Both the position numbers and the translations under genes were made by a program. The notes under the pieces are model-generated. The model had not been told where the DNA came from, made no database searches, and worked only from the letters and a program-made list of their open reading frames with translations. A stretch of DNA of 64,000 nt. It comes from Levilactobacillus brevis. GTDB lineage: Bacteria > Bacillota > Bacilli > Lactobacillales > Lactobacillaceae. Below are positions 43,030 to 51,924 of the stretch, in pieces (position 1 is the first letter of the stretch; each line of letters begins with the position of its first letter). The DNA is taken from NCBI GenBank assembly GCA_003666485.1, contig CP032931.1, positions 868,001-932,000 of the forward strand, written 5' to 3'.

Positions 43030-43755
43030 ATGAGTGATAACAAGCAAACGCCGCGAAATGCGGGTGTTCACCAGGACCGCAATAACGTGGCTTCCAGTGA
43101 ACGGGCAGCCTTCGACAATGTCGGGCTGACCAAACGTAACGCGGACTACATGTTCCGCTTTAACAAGGCGCTCGACAAGACCAAGTTGACGCCAGAAAAG
43201 AAGGCCAAGGCCGTCCAAGATATGGTCGACGAATTGGTTGACGGTCAAAAGAGTGGGAAGACGGCCAAGAACTTGTATGGCGACGTTGACGCCCGCGTCA
43301 AGTACGTGGTCGAAGGACCCGTGACCGACGCCCCTGTCATCGGTGGCCCCAACTACTGGCCCAACATGATCTACAACGCGCTGACGTTCTTTATGATCTT
43401 CAACTTGATGTTTGGGATCATGTACCTCTTCAGTCCGAAGCTGATGACCAGCAGCCAACCCGTTGGGATCACGGCCATCACGATCAGTGCGGTCGTCGCC
43501 GGGTTTATCCTGCCGATCATGCCACGCCTGTTCGACCCAAAGATCAAGCACAAATACAACGGCTGGATTCGGGCCTTGTTTGTCCTGCTCGGGTTCCTGG
43601 TCTGGATGATCCTGTTCTACGCAGCCCAAATGCTGCCAGGCGTCATCAACCCAGTCCTGATGCCATGGCCAAGCATCATCCTCGGCGTGGTTTCCATCGC
43701 CCTGATGTTCTGGTTACGCCGGACTTACCAAATCCGCGGTGGCTTCTTCGGTTAG
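43030..43755 (+). CDS. DUF1129 family membrane protein
   Basis: 241 aa. Cytosolic N-terminal ~110 residues (charged, 'GLTKRNADYMFRFNKALDKTKLTPEKKAKA'), then four TM segments (~115-140, 145-168, 180-205, 208-228). Usual neighbour of ychF in lactobacilli; function unknown. Operon with ychF (17-base gap). Confidence 0.88.
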   Translation: MSDNKQTPRNAGVHQDRNNVASSERAAFDNVGLTKRNADYMFRFNKALDKTKLTPEKKAKAVQDMVDELVDGQKSGKTAKNLYGDVDARVKYVVEGPVTDAPVIGGPNYWPNMIYNALTFFMIFNLMFGIMYLFSPKLMTSSQPVGITAITISAVVAGFILPIMPRLFDPKIKHKYNGWIRALFVLLGFLVWMILFYAAQMLPGVINPVLMPWPSIILGVVSIALMFWLRRTYQIRGGFFG

Positions 43756-43794
43756 ACGCTTCGACTGTAGATTGCTGACGAGGTTGTGGTAGCT

Positions 43795-43925
43795 GGTGCG
43801 CCGCTCTCGGCTACGGTGTGAGTGGTTGGCAACTTCTGTTAACCATTGCGGCCTAGTCGCTGACTCTAAGTCGGCCGTGGTGTTAGTCTGGAAATTGGCT
43901 AAGACACTACCCGCCGAAGACGCCA
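43795..43925 (+). repeat. Intergenic repeat family 2, first copy
   Basis: Shares long near-identical blocks with 44240-44370: TAACCATTGCGGCCTAGTCG, CTGACTCTAAGTC, GTGGTGTTAGTC, GGAAATTGGCTAAGACACTA. It starts right after the DUF1129 gene. Confidence 0.75.
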
Positions 43926-43986
43926 GGATGCTAAGAAAGTCAGAGATTAAACGTTTTTAAAAGTTGAATTCTAAGATACCGTATAA

Positions 43987-44030
43987 AATAGCCAGTAAAG
44001 TGGGGACAGTTGCCTGCTTTGCTGGCTATT
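43987..44030 (+). terminator. Terminator-like hairpin after the ychF operon
   Basis: AATAGCCAG-AAAG / CTTT-CTGGCTATT with single bulges. No long T run. It lies ~230 bases after the DUF1129 stop, just beyond the first repeat copy. Confidence 0.5.
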
Positions 44031-44239
44031 CATATGTCTGAATGATTTTTAAAATGGCAGCTTGGTCTGTCAGCAACCTTATGTAATCTTTGAAGTAAAC
44101 TGGAAGTTCGTTCCTTAGGTTGAAGGTGTTCATCTTCTATAGCTGGTGCCATCCTCTATGTCGTTGACTCGTGTGACTTGTCAGCTTGGCGGTTGTCAGG
44201 TCAACTGCTTGTGAATGGCTAACCACAGTCGTGTCTGAC

Positions 44240-44550
44240 GCGTCGTTCACGGCTATGGTGTAAGTGGTCAGTAGCTTCTGCTAACCATTGCGGCCTAGTC
44301 GCTGACTCTAAGTCAGTCGTGGTGTTAGTCCGGAAATTGGCTAAGACACTATCCGCCGGAGGAGGCCAGGGATGTAGCCAGCTGTGTCGACGGTGTTGGC
44401 TGAGGTTCTTTCTCAGCCTACAGCGTGGGGCGACTTCGAAGACTCGCGGGTTTAGCGAGGCTTTGAAGCGAACCGGAAGCCCGCTCCCTAGGTTGGAGGT
44501 GTCCCCCATAGCAGGCGGAATCCCTGGCAGCCGCAGGCACTGGCATGCAC
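44240..44550 (+). repeat. Intergenic repeat family 2, second, longer copy
   Basis: The first 130 bases repeat 43795-43925. The rest (44375-44550) matches 47620-47795: CAGCTGTGTCGAC, GACTTCGAAGAC-type block, GCGAACCGGAAG, CGCTCCC-AGG, GGAGGTGTCCCCCATAGC. A weaker copy of this part is at 44085-44160. Together these explain the gene-free region 43756-44872. Confidence 0.7.
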
Positions 44551-44872
44551 AACGTTTCGTTTTCGTTTGCAAGAAAAACGCCACGGTGGCGACCGACTTA
44601 GTTAGCCAGACAATCAAAGTGAAAAAAGTTTTCAGCGACGGAAATGAAACCGGGTAAGGCAGTTAGTGACTAACCCGATTAGACAAGTGCAAGTGGGACA
44701 ACGAATCCCGTGAACTTAAGGCCTGACGCCATTTACAGGCACACTTTCATTTTCTCGCCAATTGATGAAAATGCGGTGCTTGACCTGGGTAATGGCAGGA
44801 CCTATGATGCAGATGAGTAATCGAGCTAGGGGTAGTTCGATGAAAACATTTCATTTTCGGGGAGGATTTTTT

Positions 44873-45520
44873 ATGAAAAAAATCTTTGGGTATGCTTTAG
44901 GCTTAATTGCAACTTTGACCTTTGCTGGCGCAATTGCCACCACTGCTAACGCTGATGGGAGTAGCGCGGATGCAGCGAGCGGCAGTGCCGGCAGTAGTGA
45001 TGTGGCCAGTGGTGTTGTCGCCCCGACCAACGACAGCGGTAGTGATAGCGATTCTGGTGCCGGGACTGATTCTGCCAGTGCGGCTAACATCTCAAGCACG
45101 GGCGATATCGATATGACCGGTGGCGAAACGAGTGCCATTAGTAGCAGCGAATCCGTTGCCAGCAGCAGTTCATCCAGCGCAGCTAGCTCATCTAGTTCAA
45201 CGCAAAAGCCACAAAAACCACAAAAGCCAGCTAAGGATAAAGTCTTGGCCAAGTCCAAGCGGGCCAAGGTTCGTAAGAGCTATCGCAAGTACAGCCGGAC
45301 GATTTACCTGGAAAAGGGTCGTAAGGGCGAACGCGTTTCCGTTTTGACCAAGAAGGGGAAGTTAGTCAAGAAGTTCACGGTTAAGAAGTCTGGCAGATTT
45401 GATATTCGGTTGACCAAGAAGCAAGCTAAGAAGTTAGCTAAGGGTGAAAAGTCCTTCTTGATTCGGATCAAGGATAAGGGTTACAAGTCCTTTGATCTTT
45501 CGGTCAAGTTGGTCAAGTAA
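44873..45520 (+). CDS. Secreted Lys-rich surface protein, copy 1
   Basis: 215 aa from ATG 44873, set by GGGGAGG and by the signal peptide MKKIFGYALGLIATLTFAGA ... TTANA/DGSS. Mature part: Ser/Asp/Ala-rich linker (~25-115), a KPQKPQKPAKDK hinge, and a basic C-terminal domain (~120-215) of beta-type repeats (TIYLEKGRKGERVSVL, KKGKLVKKFTVKKSGRF, LTKKQAKKLAKGEKSFLIRIKDKGYKSFDLSV). No sortase or lipid anchor. Close paralogue at 49726 in the same context. The basic domain may bind teichoic acid; function unknown. Confidence 0.8.
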   Translation: MKKIFGYALGLIATLTFAGAIATTANADGSSADAASGSAGSSDVASGVVAPTNDSGSDSDSGAGTDSASAANISSTGDIDMTGGETSAISSSESVASSSSSSAASSSSSTQKPQKPQKPAKDKVLAKSKRAKVRKSYRKYSRTIYLEKGRKGERVSVLTKKGKLVKKFTVKKSGRFDIRLTKKQAKKLAKGEKSFLIRIKDKGYKSFDLSVKLVK

Positions 45521-45530
45521 CTGAATTCGT

Positions 45531-45557
45531 GAAAGGGCGCGGGTGACCGCGTCTTTT
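45531..45557 (+). terminator. Hairpin between secreted protein and GT-C gene, copy 1
   Basis: GAAAGGGCGCGG / CCGCGTCTTTTC with GTGA loop. The same hairpin design lies at the same place in the second cassette (50212). Confidence 0.7.
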
Positions 45558-45609
45558 CTTATGGGGACAGATTGATTGTTAAGCGAACTAATGGGGAGGG
45601 GCAACCATT

Positions 45610-47244
45610 TTGGAACGAATGAAATCACTGCTACATCGACGTTATCTGCAAGTCCTGGGACTCTTTGCGATTGTCGGGGCCTTCATCATGACCTTCTGCT
45701 CGTACACCTCCCCCGCCTTTTATTTTGACACGTCACCGGATAACAACGCCTTCTTCACGGTCGGCAAGGCCATGATGCACGGCATTGTCCCGTATAAAGA
45801 TATTTTTGAGCAAAAGGGGCCGTACGTGTACTTCCTGCATGGGTTGGCCTACCTCTTGAGTCCGCGGAGCTTCACGTTGATTTTTATTTACGAAATTGCG
45901 ACGTTGGTGGCGGCCATGTTTCTGGTGTACCAAATCGCCAAGGTGTTCAATGCGCGGGAGCTGCCGGCACTGGTGACGGGGCTGTTGTCGCCGGCGTTGT
46001 TCCTGTACCACCCGTACTATGATTACGGCGATACGGTGGAGTTTTTCACATTGCCGTTGCTGTTGTCGCTGATTTATCTGATCGTCTTGCTGGACCGGCG
46101 GCACTTGGCCGTCAGTCACTGGTGGTACGTGGCCCAAGGCGCGCTGGTCGGTGTCGTGTTCCTGTCGAAATACACGTTGCTGGGCGCCTGGATCGTGTTC
46201 TACCTGGTCATGGCCGGCTATCGGCTGGCTAAACGTCAGTGGCGCGCGCTGGGACAATTGGTCGGTTGGAGTGCACTGGGCTTTGCGGTAACGACAGTGC
46301 CGTGGTTGCTGTATTTTCTGGCCACCAAGAGTTTGGGTGCGTTTATCAACGTCTACATTCTGTTCAACACCAAGGTTTACCTGACATCCTCGGTGGCCTT
46401 CTTTGCCAACCTGATTCAGTCAATGGCGCTGGTTTCTCAGTTCTACCTGAGTAACGTCCTGTTCTTCTTGCTGGGCGTCGTGGGCACGTTGGTCGTGACG
46501 TTTTGGCCCGGCATTTTCCAGCACAACTTCACCCGGGGCTTGTACCTGCTGGCGATGCTGGGTAGCGACATGCTGGCGTTGTACGGGTACCAGGCGGGGT
46601 CGGTGTACCAGTATTATGAATTGATTTATTTTGCGGGCTTCGTCTTACCCTTCATCATTGGCTGCCGCTGCTTGTGCCAGCACTTACCGGTGCCCAAGGG
46701 GGATGACAGCTTCGTCGTGTTGGCGGCGTTGGTCATCAGCTGGTTCTTAGTGCTTGGCGTCAACAATAACGTGACGAATTCAAAAGTCTTTCCCAACAAC
46801 GCGTCGATTACGGAGGAAAATACCAGCCGGCCGCAACAGCCAGCGCAAGTCGACTTCGGTAATTACATGCGCGCAAGTGGTCAGCCCTTGACGCTGCTCA
46901 ATTACGGGTCGATCGACATGGGCTTCTACACGGCGTCTGGCGCGGTACCAACCAGTTACTACTTCCAGAATTACAATATCTCGCAGAGCGCGGCGCCCCA
47001 GATCTTGCGCTCTCAGGTCGACCAGATCCGCCAGCACAAGGTCGAATGGGTCGTCCTCAACACGCCGGCTGGCAAATCAGTCCGGCAGTGGCAAGGCGGT
47101 AGCGGCCGTATCACCAGCGGCAACCTGAATCCAGGGACTAGCAAGCTGGCCAAGGTGCTGTACCGCAATTACGTGCCAGTCGGCCAGCACACCCAAGTCT
47201 TTGAAGGCGTCAGCGTGACCTACTGGCTGTTTGAGCGGAAGTGA
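45610..47244 (+). CDS. GT-C-type membrane glycosyltransferase, copy 1
   Basis: 544 aa. Start TTG 45610 with GGGAGGGG 9 nt upstream. About 11 TM segments: TM1 LGLFAIVGAFIMTFCSY, then the extracytoplasmic loop TSPAFYFDTSPDNNAFFTVGKAM containing the acidic residues expected of a GT-C catalytic site, YKDIFEQKGPYVYFLHGLAYL, and more TM helices to ~430, then a soluble tail (~430-544) ending TYWLFERK. Such proteins transfer sugars from polyprenyl carriers on the outer leaflet. It follows a secreted protein gene and a hairpin; the same pair recurs at 49.7-51.9 kb. Confidence 0.8.
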   Translation: MERMKSLLHRRYLQVLGLFAIVGAFIMTFCSYTSPAFYFDTSPDNNAFFTVGKAMMHGIVPYKDIFEQKGPYVYFLHGLAYLLSPRSFTLIFIYEIATLVAAMFLVYQIAKVFNARELPALVTGLLSPALFLYHPYYDYGDTVEFFTLPLLLSLIYLIVLLDRRHLAVSHWWYVAQGALVGVVFLSKYTLLGAWIVFYLVMAGYRLAKRQWRALGQLVGWSALGFAVTTVPWLLYFLATKSLGAFINVYILFNTKVYLTSSVAFFANLIQSMALVSQFYLSNVLFFLLGVVGTLVVTFWPGIFQHNFTRGLYLLAMLGSDMLALYGYQAGSVYQYYELIYFAGFVLPFIIGCRCLCQHLPVPKGDDSFVVLAALVISWFLVLGVNNNVTNSKVFPNNASITEENTSRPQQPAQVDFGNYMRASGQPLTLLNYGSIDMGFYTASGAVPTSYYFQNYNISQSAAPQILRSQVDQIRQHKVEWVVLNTPAGKSVRQWQGGSGRITSGNLNPGTSKLAKVLYRNYVPVGQHTQVFEGVSVTYWLFERK

Positions 47245-47313
47245 GTAAGCCTTATGCTAATCAACTAGTAATATTGGCGCGATGAAGTTAGTTCTGTATA
47301 GTTGCATGGATTG

Positions 47314-47505
47314 AGCTGGTCGCCTACCATCCGTCAAATATGGGTCGGAACGCGGTGGGCGGACGGGTCGAGCCAGAGTACGGTCTCGACACCTCGCCTT
47401 TGAGCCGAAAGACCACGTCTCAAAGACGCCAGTTACCTCACCAGCCAAGACCGCTGCTAAGGTAACTCCCACGGCTGAACCCATATTTGACGGACTCTCG
47501 GCTAC
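47314..47505 (+). repeat. Intergenic repeat family 1, copy D
   Basis: Forward copy: ATCCGTCAAATATGGGTCGG ... ACCCATATTTGACGGAC. The compensating change CGTC/GACG in both arms keeps the palindrome, which suggests selection for the structure. Confidence 0.8.
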
Positions 47506-47584
47506 TAGAGTGGCTGCTAGTCAACCATTCGTTTAACCCATAGTGGTCACCTGATTTTACTGGTGAAATGGGGTTAACACAGCG

Positions 47585-47800
47585 TTGCTGATAAGTGCCG
47601 CCCTCGCCGGAGTCAGCCGGCAGTGCAGCCAGCTGTGTCGACCCAGTTAGCTGGCGTGTTTGGCCAGGTTACTGGGTGGGACGACTTGGAAGACTGGCGA
47701 ATTTTGCCAGGCTTTCAAGCGAACCGGAAGATCGCTCCCCAGGCTGGAGGTGTTCCCCATAGCGGGCGGAACTGCTGGCTGGCGGAGGCATGCTGGTTTT
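47585..47800 (+). repeat. Intergenic repeat family 2, third copy
   Basis: Matches 44375-44550 (CAGCCAGCTGTGTCGAC, GGGACGACTTGGAAGACTGG, GCGAACCGGAAG, GGAGGTGTTCCCCATAGCGG). It ends ~25 bases before the IS element. Confidence 0.7.
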
Positions 47801-47826
47801 GCTAATTTTAATAGTTAGAATACTAT

Positions 47827-49475
47827 CCTGAATTATTCACCAGAAACTCCAAAATCCCCATCAAACACATGATTCAAGTGCTTGATGGGAATTTTACGTT
47901 TTCACCTTTTAAGTGCAGAAAAAGAGCCTCAGCTCTGGTATAGTTAACTCGACCAAAAGACACTATAAAGAGAAGAGGACTCTATAATGAAAACTGTACA
48001 GGAAATGGCATTTAGTTTCAATAAAAACATTCTAGCATCGCATACCGGCGGTCAATTATCTTCTGATGGTGGCCTAACCTTGTGTGTTGAACTGATGGCA
48101 AAGTTTCAGTTCACGAACTTAGCTGACAATCTATTGAAGTTCAACGACCATCGACAATACTGCCGACATAGTAATTCAAGTATCTTAATGCAGTTGGTTC
48201 TGCAGATCATTGCCGGTTATAATACAGATTCTGCTGCAACCTCATTGGTTGCAGAACCATTGTTTAAACTTTTATTGGACAAACCAGCCTTAGCTTCACA
48301 AGCGACGATATCCCGTTTCTGGCAACGTATCGATTCCGCAGGTGTGGACGCCTTCCAGACTTTAAATCAAGCTCTTATTGATCAAGCTCGACTGCTAACT
48401 AATCAGACGACCACCATTATTGATATTGATTCAACCCATTCTGACACTTATGGCAATCAAGAAGCTACTGACTATAACGCCCATTATGGCTCGGAGGGGT
48501 ATCATCCATTACTAGCTATCGATAATGATGGTAATCTCATGAAAGCCATCCTACGGCCTGGTAATGCCTATACCAGCACAGATATAAAAGCCTTTTTAGA
48601 ACCGTTATTAAAACATTATCAAGACCAATTGCCAGAAACTGATATTCTGGTTCGCGGTGATAGCGGGTTCGCCACACCAGCTGTTTATGATACCTGCGAG
48701 GCCGATGATGTCTTTTACATTATTCGCCTCAAACGTAATAAGCGACTACACAACTTGGCAGAAGAGTTTGTACAGATAAGCGACACAACTGAGTGGCATG
48801 AAACCGAAACTCACTATTACTCAGCAACTTATCAGGCCACTTCGTGGCCTAAACCGCGTCAAGTATACGTTAAGTCAACTCGTGTAGCTGGCGAATTGAT
48901 CTTTTCACATGAATTTATTGTGACTAATCTGACAAATTTAACCGTAGAAGCAGCATTTGAACTGTATCATAAGCGTGGTCAGATGGAGAATTATATCAAG
49001 GAAGCCAAAGAGGGCTTCTTCTTTGATAAGACTGATAGTTCAACGTTTACCGCCAACGCTGCCCGTATGATGGTTAGTGTATTAGCGTACAATATTATCA
49101 ATTTTATGAAGCAAATAGCCCTACCTAAAACAGAGACCGGATTGCGTGTTAGTACATTACGAATCCGTTTATTCAAAGTCGCTGCCCGCGTTGTGTTTAC
49201 CGGTCGACGAATCCAGTTACGACTGAGTTCTCATCACGTTTATCATCGACTCTTTTATCAGGTATTACAGCGTATTCAGGCTATTAAATAGCCCCAATTA
49301 AAAAAAATTCTGTACGATCAAGGGATAAGTGCACCCAAAAATTCAAAAATGACTCACCGTTAGGTGATACCATCAAAATTTAGAGTCTCAATACATAGTA
49401 AGCAAGATCAAAAGCCGTCAGTTTTTGAAAAACATGAAAACTGACGACTTTTTTGAAAGGTATGAATAATTCAGG
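47827..49475 (+). mobile_element. Complete IS1380-family insertion sequence
   Basis: Terminal inverted repeats CCTGAATTATTCA (47827-47839) and TGAATAATTCAGG (49463-49475) are perfect over 13 bp. The 6-bp flanks TACTAT occur at both ends (47821-47826, 49476-49481), a target-site duplication that indicates an intact, recent insertion. 1649 bp with one transposase gene. Terminator-like stems lie inside both ends (CCCATCAA...TTGATGGG near 47863-47890; CCGTCAGTTTT...AAAACTGACG near 49412-49448), probably blocking read-through. Confidence 0.92.
47987..49291 (+). CDS. IS1380 family transposase
   Basis: 434 aa, full length and undisrupted. DDE-type core: TIIDIDSTHSDTYGNQE (first Asp), DILVRGDSGFATPAVYD (second Asp) and ELYHKRGQMENYIKEAKEG (Glu in the Y-x-R-G-x-x-E-N-x-I-K motif, diagnostic for IS1380/DDE_Tnp_1). 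RBS AGAGAAGAGG upstream. Codon use differs from the surrounding GC-rich genes. Confidence 0.95.
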   Translation: MKTVQEMAFSFNKNILASHTGGQLSSDGGLTLCVELMAKFQFTNLADNLLKFNDHRQYCRHSNSSILMQLVLQIIAGYNTDSAATSLVAEPLFKLLLDKPALASQATISRFWQRIDSAGVDAFQTLNQALIDQARLLTNQTTTIIDIDSTHSDTYGNQEATDYNAHYGSEGYHPLLAIDNDGNLMKAILRPGNAYTSTDIKAFLEPLLKHYQDQLPETDILVRGDSGFATPAVYDTCEADDVFYIIRLKRNKRLHNLAEEFVQISDTTEWHETETHYYSATYQATSWPKPRQVYVKSTRVAGELIFSHEFIVTNLTNLTVEAAFELYHKRGQMENYIKEAKEGFFFDKTDSSTFTANAARMMVSVLAYNIINFMKQIALPKTETGLRVSTLRIRLFKVAARVVFTGRRIQLRLSSHHVYHRLFYQVLQRIQAIK

Positions 49476-49547
49476 TACTATCTGACCGGAATTTAATGGT
49501 TTAAGCAGATGGTTAACAAGCAATTAAACATGGTGAATCAGACCAAA

Positions 49548-49580
49548 AGGGGTAACGTTCTGCGAGGGACGTTACCCCTT
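49548..49580 (+). terminator. Hairpin upstream of secreted protein copy 2
   Basis: AGGGGTAACGT / ACGTTACCCCT, perfect 11-bp stem with a 10-nt loop, followed by only TT. Between the IS and the next gene. Confidence 0.5.
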
Positions 49581-49725
49581 CGTGGCGCCACTAGCTAACG
49601 CTTACAACAATTGCCACTATTAGTGAAAATGCCCCTTGACGGATGCTTGAGAAAGAACTACGATTATTCAGTAATAAAATTATTTAATAGTTTTATTGAC
49701 TTACATATCTGGGAGGGTATTTTTC

Positions 49726-50193
49726 ATGAAGAAAGTATTTGGTTATGTCTTAAGTTTACTGGCTGCCTTGACGTTTGCCGGGGTTATCGCTACGACTGCT
49801 AACGCTGCTGGTAGCAGTGCAACTGCTACCAGTGGTAGCGGCGTTTCAAGTAGCGTTGTTGCTTCAAGCAGCTCCAAGAAGGCTGTTAAGAAAGCTACGA
49901 AGAAAGCTACCAAGAAGACGGTCAAGAAGTCAAAGCGTGTTAAGTTAAGCAAGAAGTACAAGAAGAACGCCCGTAAGGTCTACATCAAGAAGGCCATGAA
50001 GGGTTCTAAGATCAACTTCAAGAACAACAAGAACAAGTCTGTCAAGAAGGTTTCTATCAAGAAGGCTGGCAAGAAGACTGTTAAGTTGACCAAGAAGCAA
50101 GCCAAGAAGCTTAACAAGGGTAAGAAGTTCAAGATGACTGTTACCAAGAAGGGCTACAAGACTTACACGGTTACGGTTTCCATCAAGAAGTAG
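49726..50193 (+). CDS. Secreted Lys-rich surface protein, copy 2
   Basis: 155 aa from ATG 49726, RBS GGGAGGG. Signal peptide MKKVFGYVLSLLAALTFAGV ... TTANA/AGSS, nearly the same as copy 1. The Ser-rich linker is much shorter (~25 residues), then Lys/Ala-rich KKAVKKATKKATKKTVKKSK, then the basic repeat domain (KVYIKKAMKGSKINFKN, LTKKQAKKLNKGKKFKMTV, KKGYKTYTVTVSIKK). Very high Lys content (about one third), highly biased codons. Cassette partner of the following GT-C gene. Confidence 0.8.
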   Translation: MKKVFGYVLSLLAALTFAGVIATTANAAGSSATATSGSGVSSSVVASSSSKKAVKKATKKATKKTVKKSKRVKLSKKYKKNARKVYIKKAMKGSKINFKNNKNKSVKKVSIKKAGKKTVKLTKKQAKKLNKGKKFKMTVTKKGYKTYTVTVSIKK

Positions 50194-50211
50194 GGTTAAG
50201 TTTAACGTAAC

Positions 50212-50246
50212 AGAAAGGACGTGGCGCGAAACCGCGTCTTTTCTTT
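50212..50246 (+). terminator. Hairpin between secreted protein and GT-C gene, copy 2
   Basis: GAAAGGACGTGG / CCGCGTCTTTTC with CGCGAAA loop and T5. Conserved in position and sequence with 45531-45557; partial termination would set a high ratio of secreted protein to glycosyltransferase. Confidence 0.8.
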
Positions 50247-50277
50247 TTGAGTTTTTTAGGAAAAGGAGCAGGGTCCC

Positions 50278-51924
50278 GTGTACTTACGAATCAAGGAAAA
50301 ATTGCAAAGCCACGAAGCTCAGTATTTTGTGTTGCTTGCCATTATTGGGATTTTTATGATGGCGTTTTGTTCATACACCTCGCCGGCATTTTATTTTGAC
50401 ACCTCGCCTGACAACAACGCCTTCTTCACGGTCGGCAAGGCCATGATGAATGGTATCACGCCGTATAAAGATATTTTTGAACAGAAGGGGCCGTACGTGT
50501 ATTTTTGGCATGGACTGGCCTACCTGGTGAGTCACCGCAGTTTTATTTTAATTTTTATTTCTGAAATTGCGATTTTAATTGCGGCCATGATTTTGACGTA
50601 TAAATTGGCACGGTTGCTCAAGCTAAACGAGCTGCCAGCCTTTCTGACGGCCATGCTGTCGCCACTATTATTTTTATATCACCCCTATTACAACTACGGT
50701 GACACGGTGGAATTCTTTACGCTGCCGTTATTGCTAGCGCTGATCTACCTGATTATCTTGCTGGACCAGCACCGCACCGTCAGTCACTGGTGGTTCTTTA
50801 CCCAGGGACTGTTTGTGGGTGTCGTGTTCTTGTCGAAATACACGCTGTTGGGCGGGTGGATTGCCTTTTACCTGGCCTATGGCATCTACCTGTTGGCTAA
50901 AAAGCAGTGGCGTGAGCTGGGCCGTCTGGTTTTGTGGAGCGGCCTGGGCTTCTTATTGGCGACGGTGCCGTGGTTGATTTACTTCCTGGCCACCGGGTCG
51001 TTGGGGGACTTCGTGCGGGTCTATATTTTATTTAATACCAAGGTCTACATGACGTCGTCGGTCTCGTTCTTCTCCAACCTGATCCAGTCGGCCATCCTGC
51101 TGGGGCATTTCTACCTCAGCGACGTCCTGTTCTTCATTCTGGGTGTGGGCGGCACGCTGCTGATCATGTTCCAACGGTCGATTCTGACCAGTAACTTTGC
51201 GCGGACACTGTATCTGGCGGCCTTTTTGGGCAGCGACTTGTTGGCGCTGTACGGCTACCAGACCGGGTCGCTGTATCAGTATTACCAGCTGGTGTACTTC
51301 GCCTTCTTTGTGGTGCCGTTCATCTTCTTGTTGGACCGCTTTTTCAAATGGGTCCATTTGCCGGCAGTCGACGATCCGTTTGTGATTTTGGGGACCCTGG
51401 TCCTAAGCGTGTTCTTGGTTCTCGGGGTCAACAACAACGTGGTCAGTTCCCGGTTGTTTCCGAATAACCAGTCGATTACCAAACGCAACACGACCAAGCC
51501 GCAACAGCCGGCGCAAATCGAATTCGGCCGCATCATGCGCCAGCACAGTGCGCATCCGACCTTGTTGAATTATGGGTCGATCGACATGGGCTTTTACACC
51601 GCGGCTGACGCGGTCCCGACGACTTATTATTTCCAAAATTATAATATTCCCGAAAAGGCGGCACCCCAGATCTTGCGGTCCCAACGAAACATCATCAAGC
51701 GCCACCAGGTCCAGTGGGTCGTGCTCAACACGCCCGCGAAGCAGTCCGTACGTGAGTGGGACGGCGACAGCGATATCCCGGGGCGCATCACCAGCGGTAA
51801 CCTGAATCCAGGAACTAGCAAGCTGGCCAAGACGCTGTACCGCAACTACCGTGTGGTCAGGGTCCACCGGCAAGTGTTTGAACAGGTCGACGTGACCTAC
51901 TGGTTGTTTGAGCGGAAGGGGTAA
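50278..51924 (+). CDS. GT-C-type membrane glycosyltransferase, copy 2
   Basis: 548 aa, start GTG with AAGGAG upstream. Collinear with copy 1 over its whole length (FCSYTSPAFYFDTSPDNNAF, FFTVGKAMMNGITPYKDIFE, YHPYYNYGDTVEFFTLPLLL, LNYGSIDMGFYTAADAVPTT, GRITSGNLNPGTSKLAKTLY). Same predicted topology and soluble tail. The next gene starts at the base after its stop, so the two are coupled. Confidence 0.82.
   Translation: MYLRIKEKLQSHEAQYFVLLAIIGIFMMAFCSYTSPAFYFDTSPDNNAFFTVGKAMMNGITPYKDIFEQKGPYVYFWHGLAYLVSHRSFILIFISEIAILIAAMILTYKLARLLKLNELPAFLTAMLSPLLFLYHPYYNYGDTVEFFTLPLLLALIYLIILLDQHRTVSHWWFFTQGLFVGVVFLSKYTLLGGWIAFYLAYGIYLLAKKQWRELGRLVLWSGLGFLLATVPWLIYFLATGSLGDFVRVYILFNTKVYMTSSVSFFSNLIQSAILLGHFYLSDVLFFILGVGGTLLIMFQRSILTSNFARTLYLAAFLGSDLLALYGYQTGSLYQYYQLVYFAFFVVPFIFLLDRFFKWVHLPAVDDPFVILGTLVLSVFLVLGVNNNVVSSRLFPNNQSITKRNTTKPQQPAQIEFGRIMRQHSAHPTLLNYGSIDMGFYTAADAVPTTYYFQNYNIPEKAAPQILRSQRNIIKRHQVQWVVLNTPAKQSVREWDGDSDIPGRITSGNLNPGTSKLAKTLYRNYRVVRVHRQVFEQVDVTYWLFERKG

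Noticed and set aside
44319-44657. 112-codon frame and an opposing 132-codon frame
   Set aside because: Both fall within the family 2 repeat; their codons follow the repeat, and related copies have stops.
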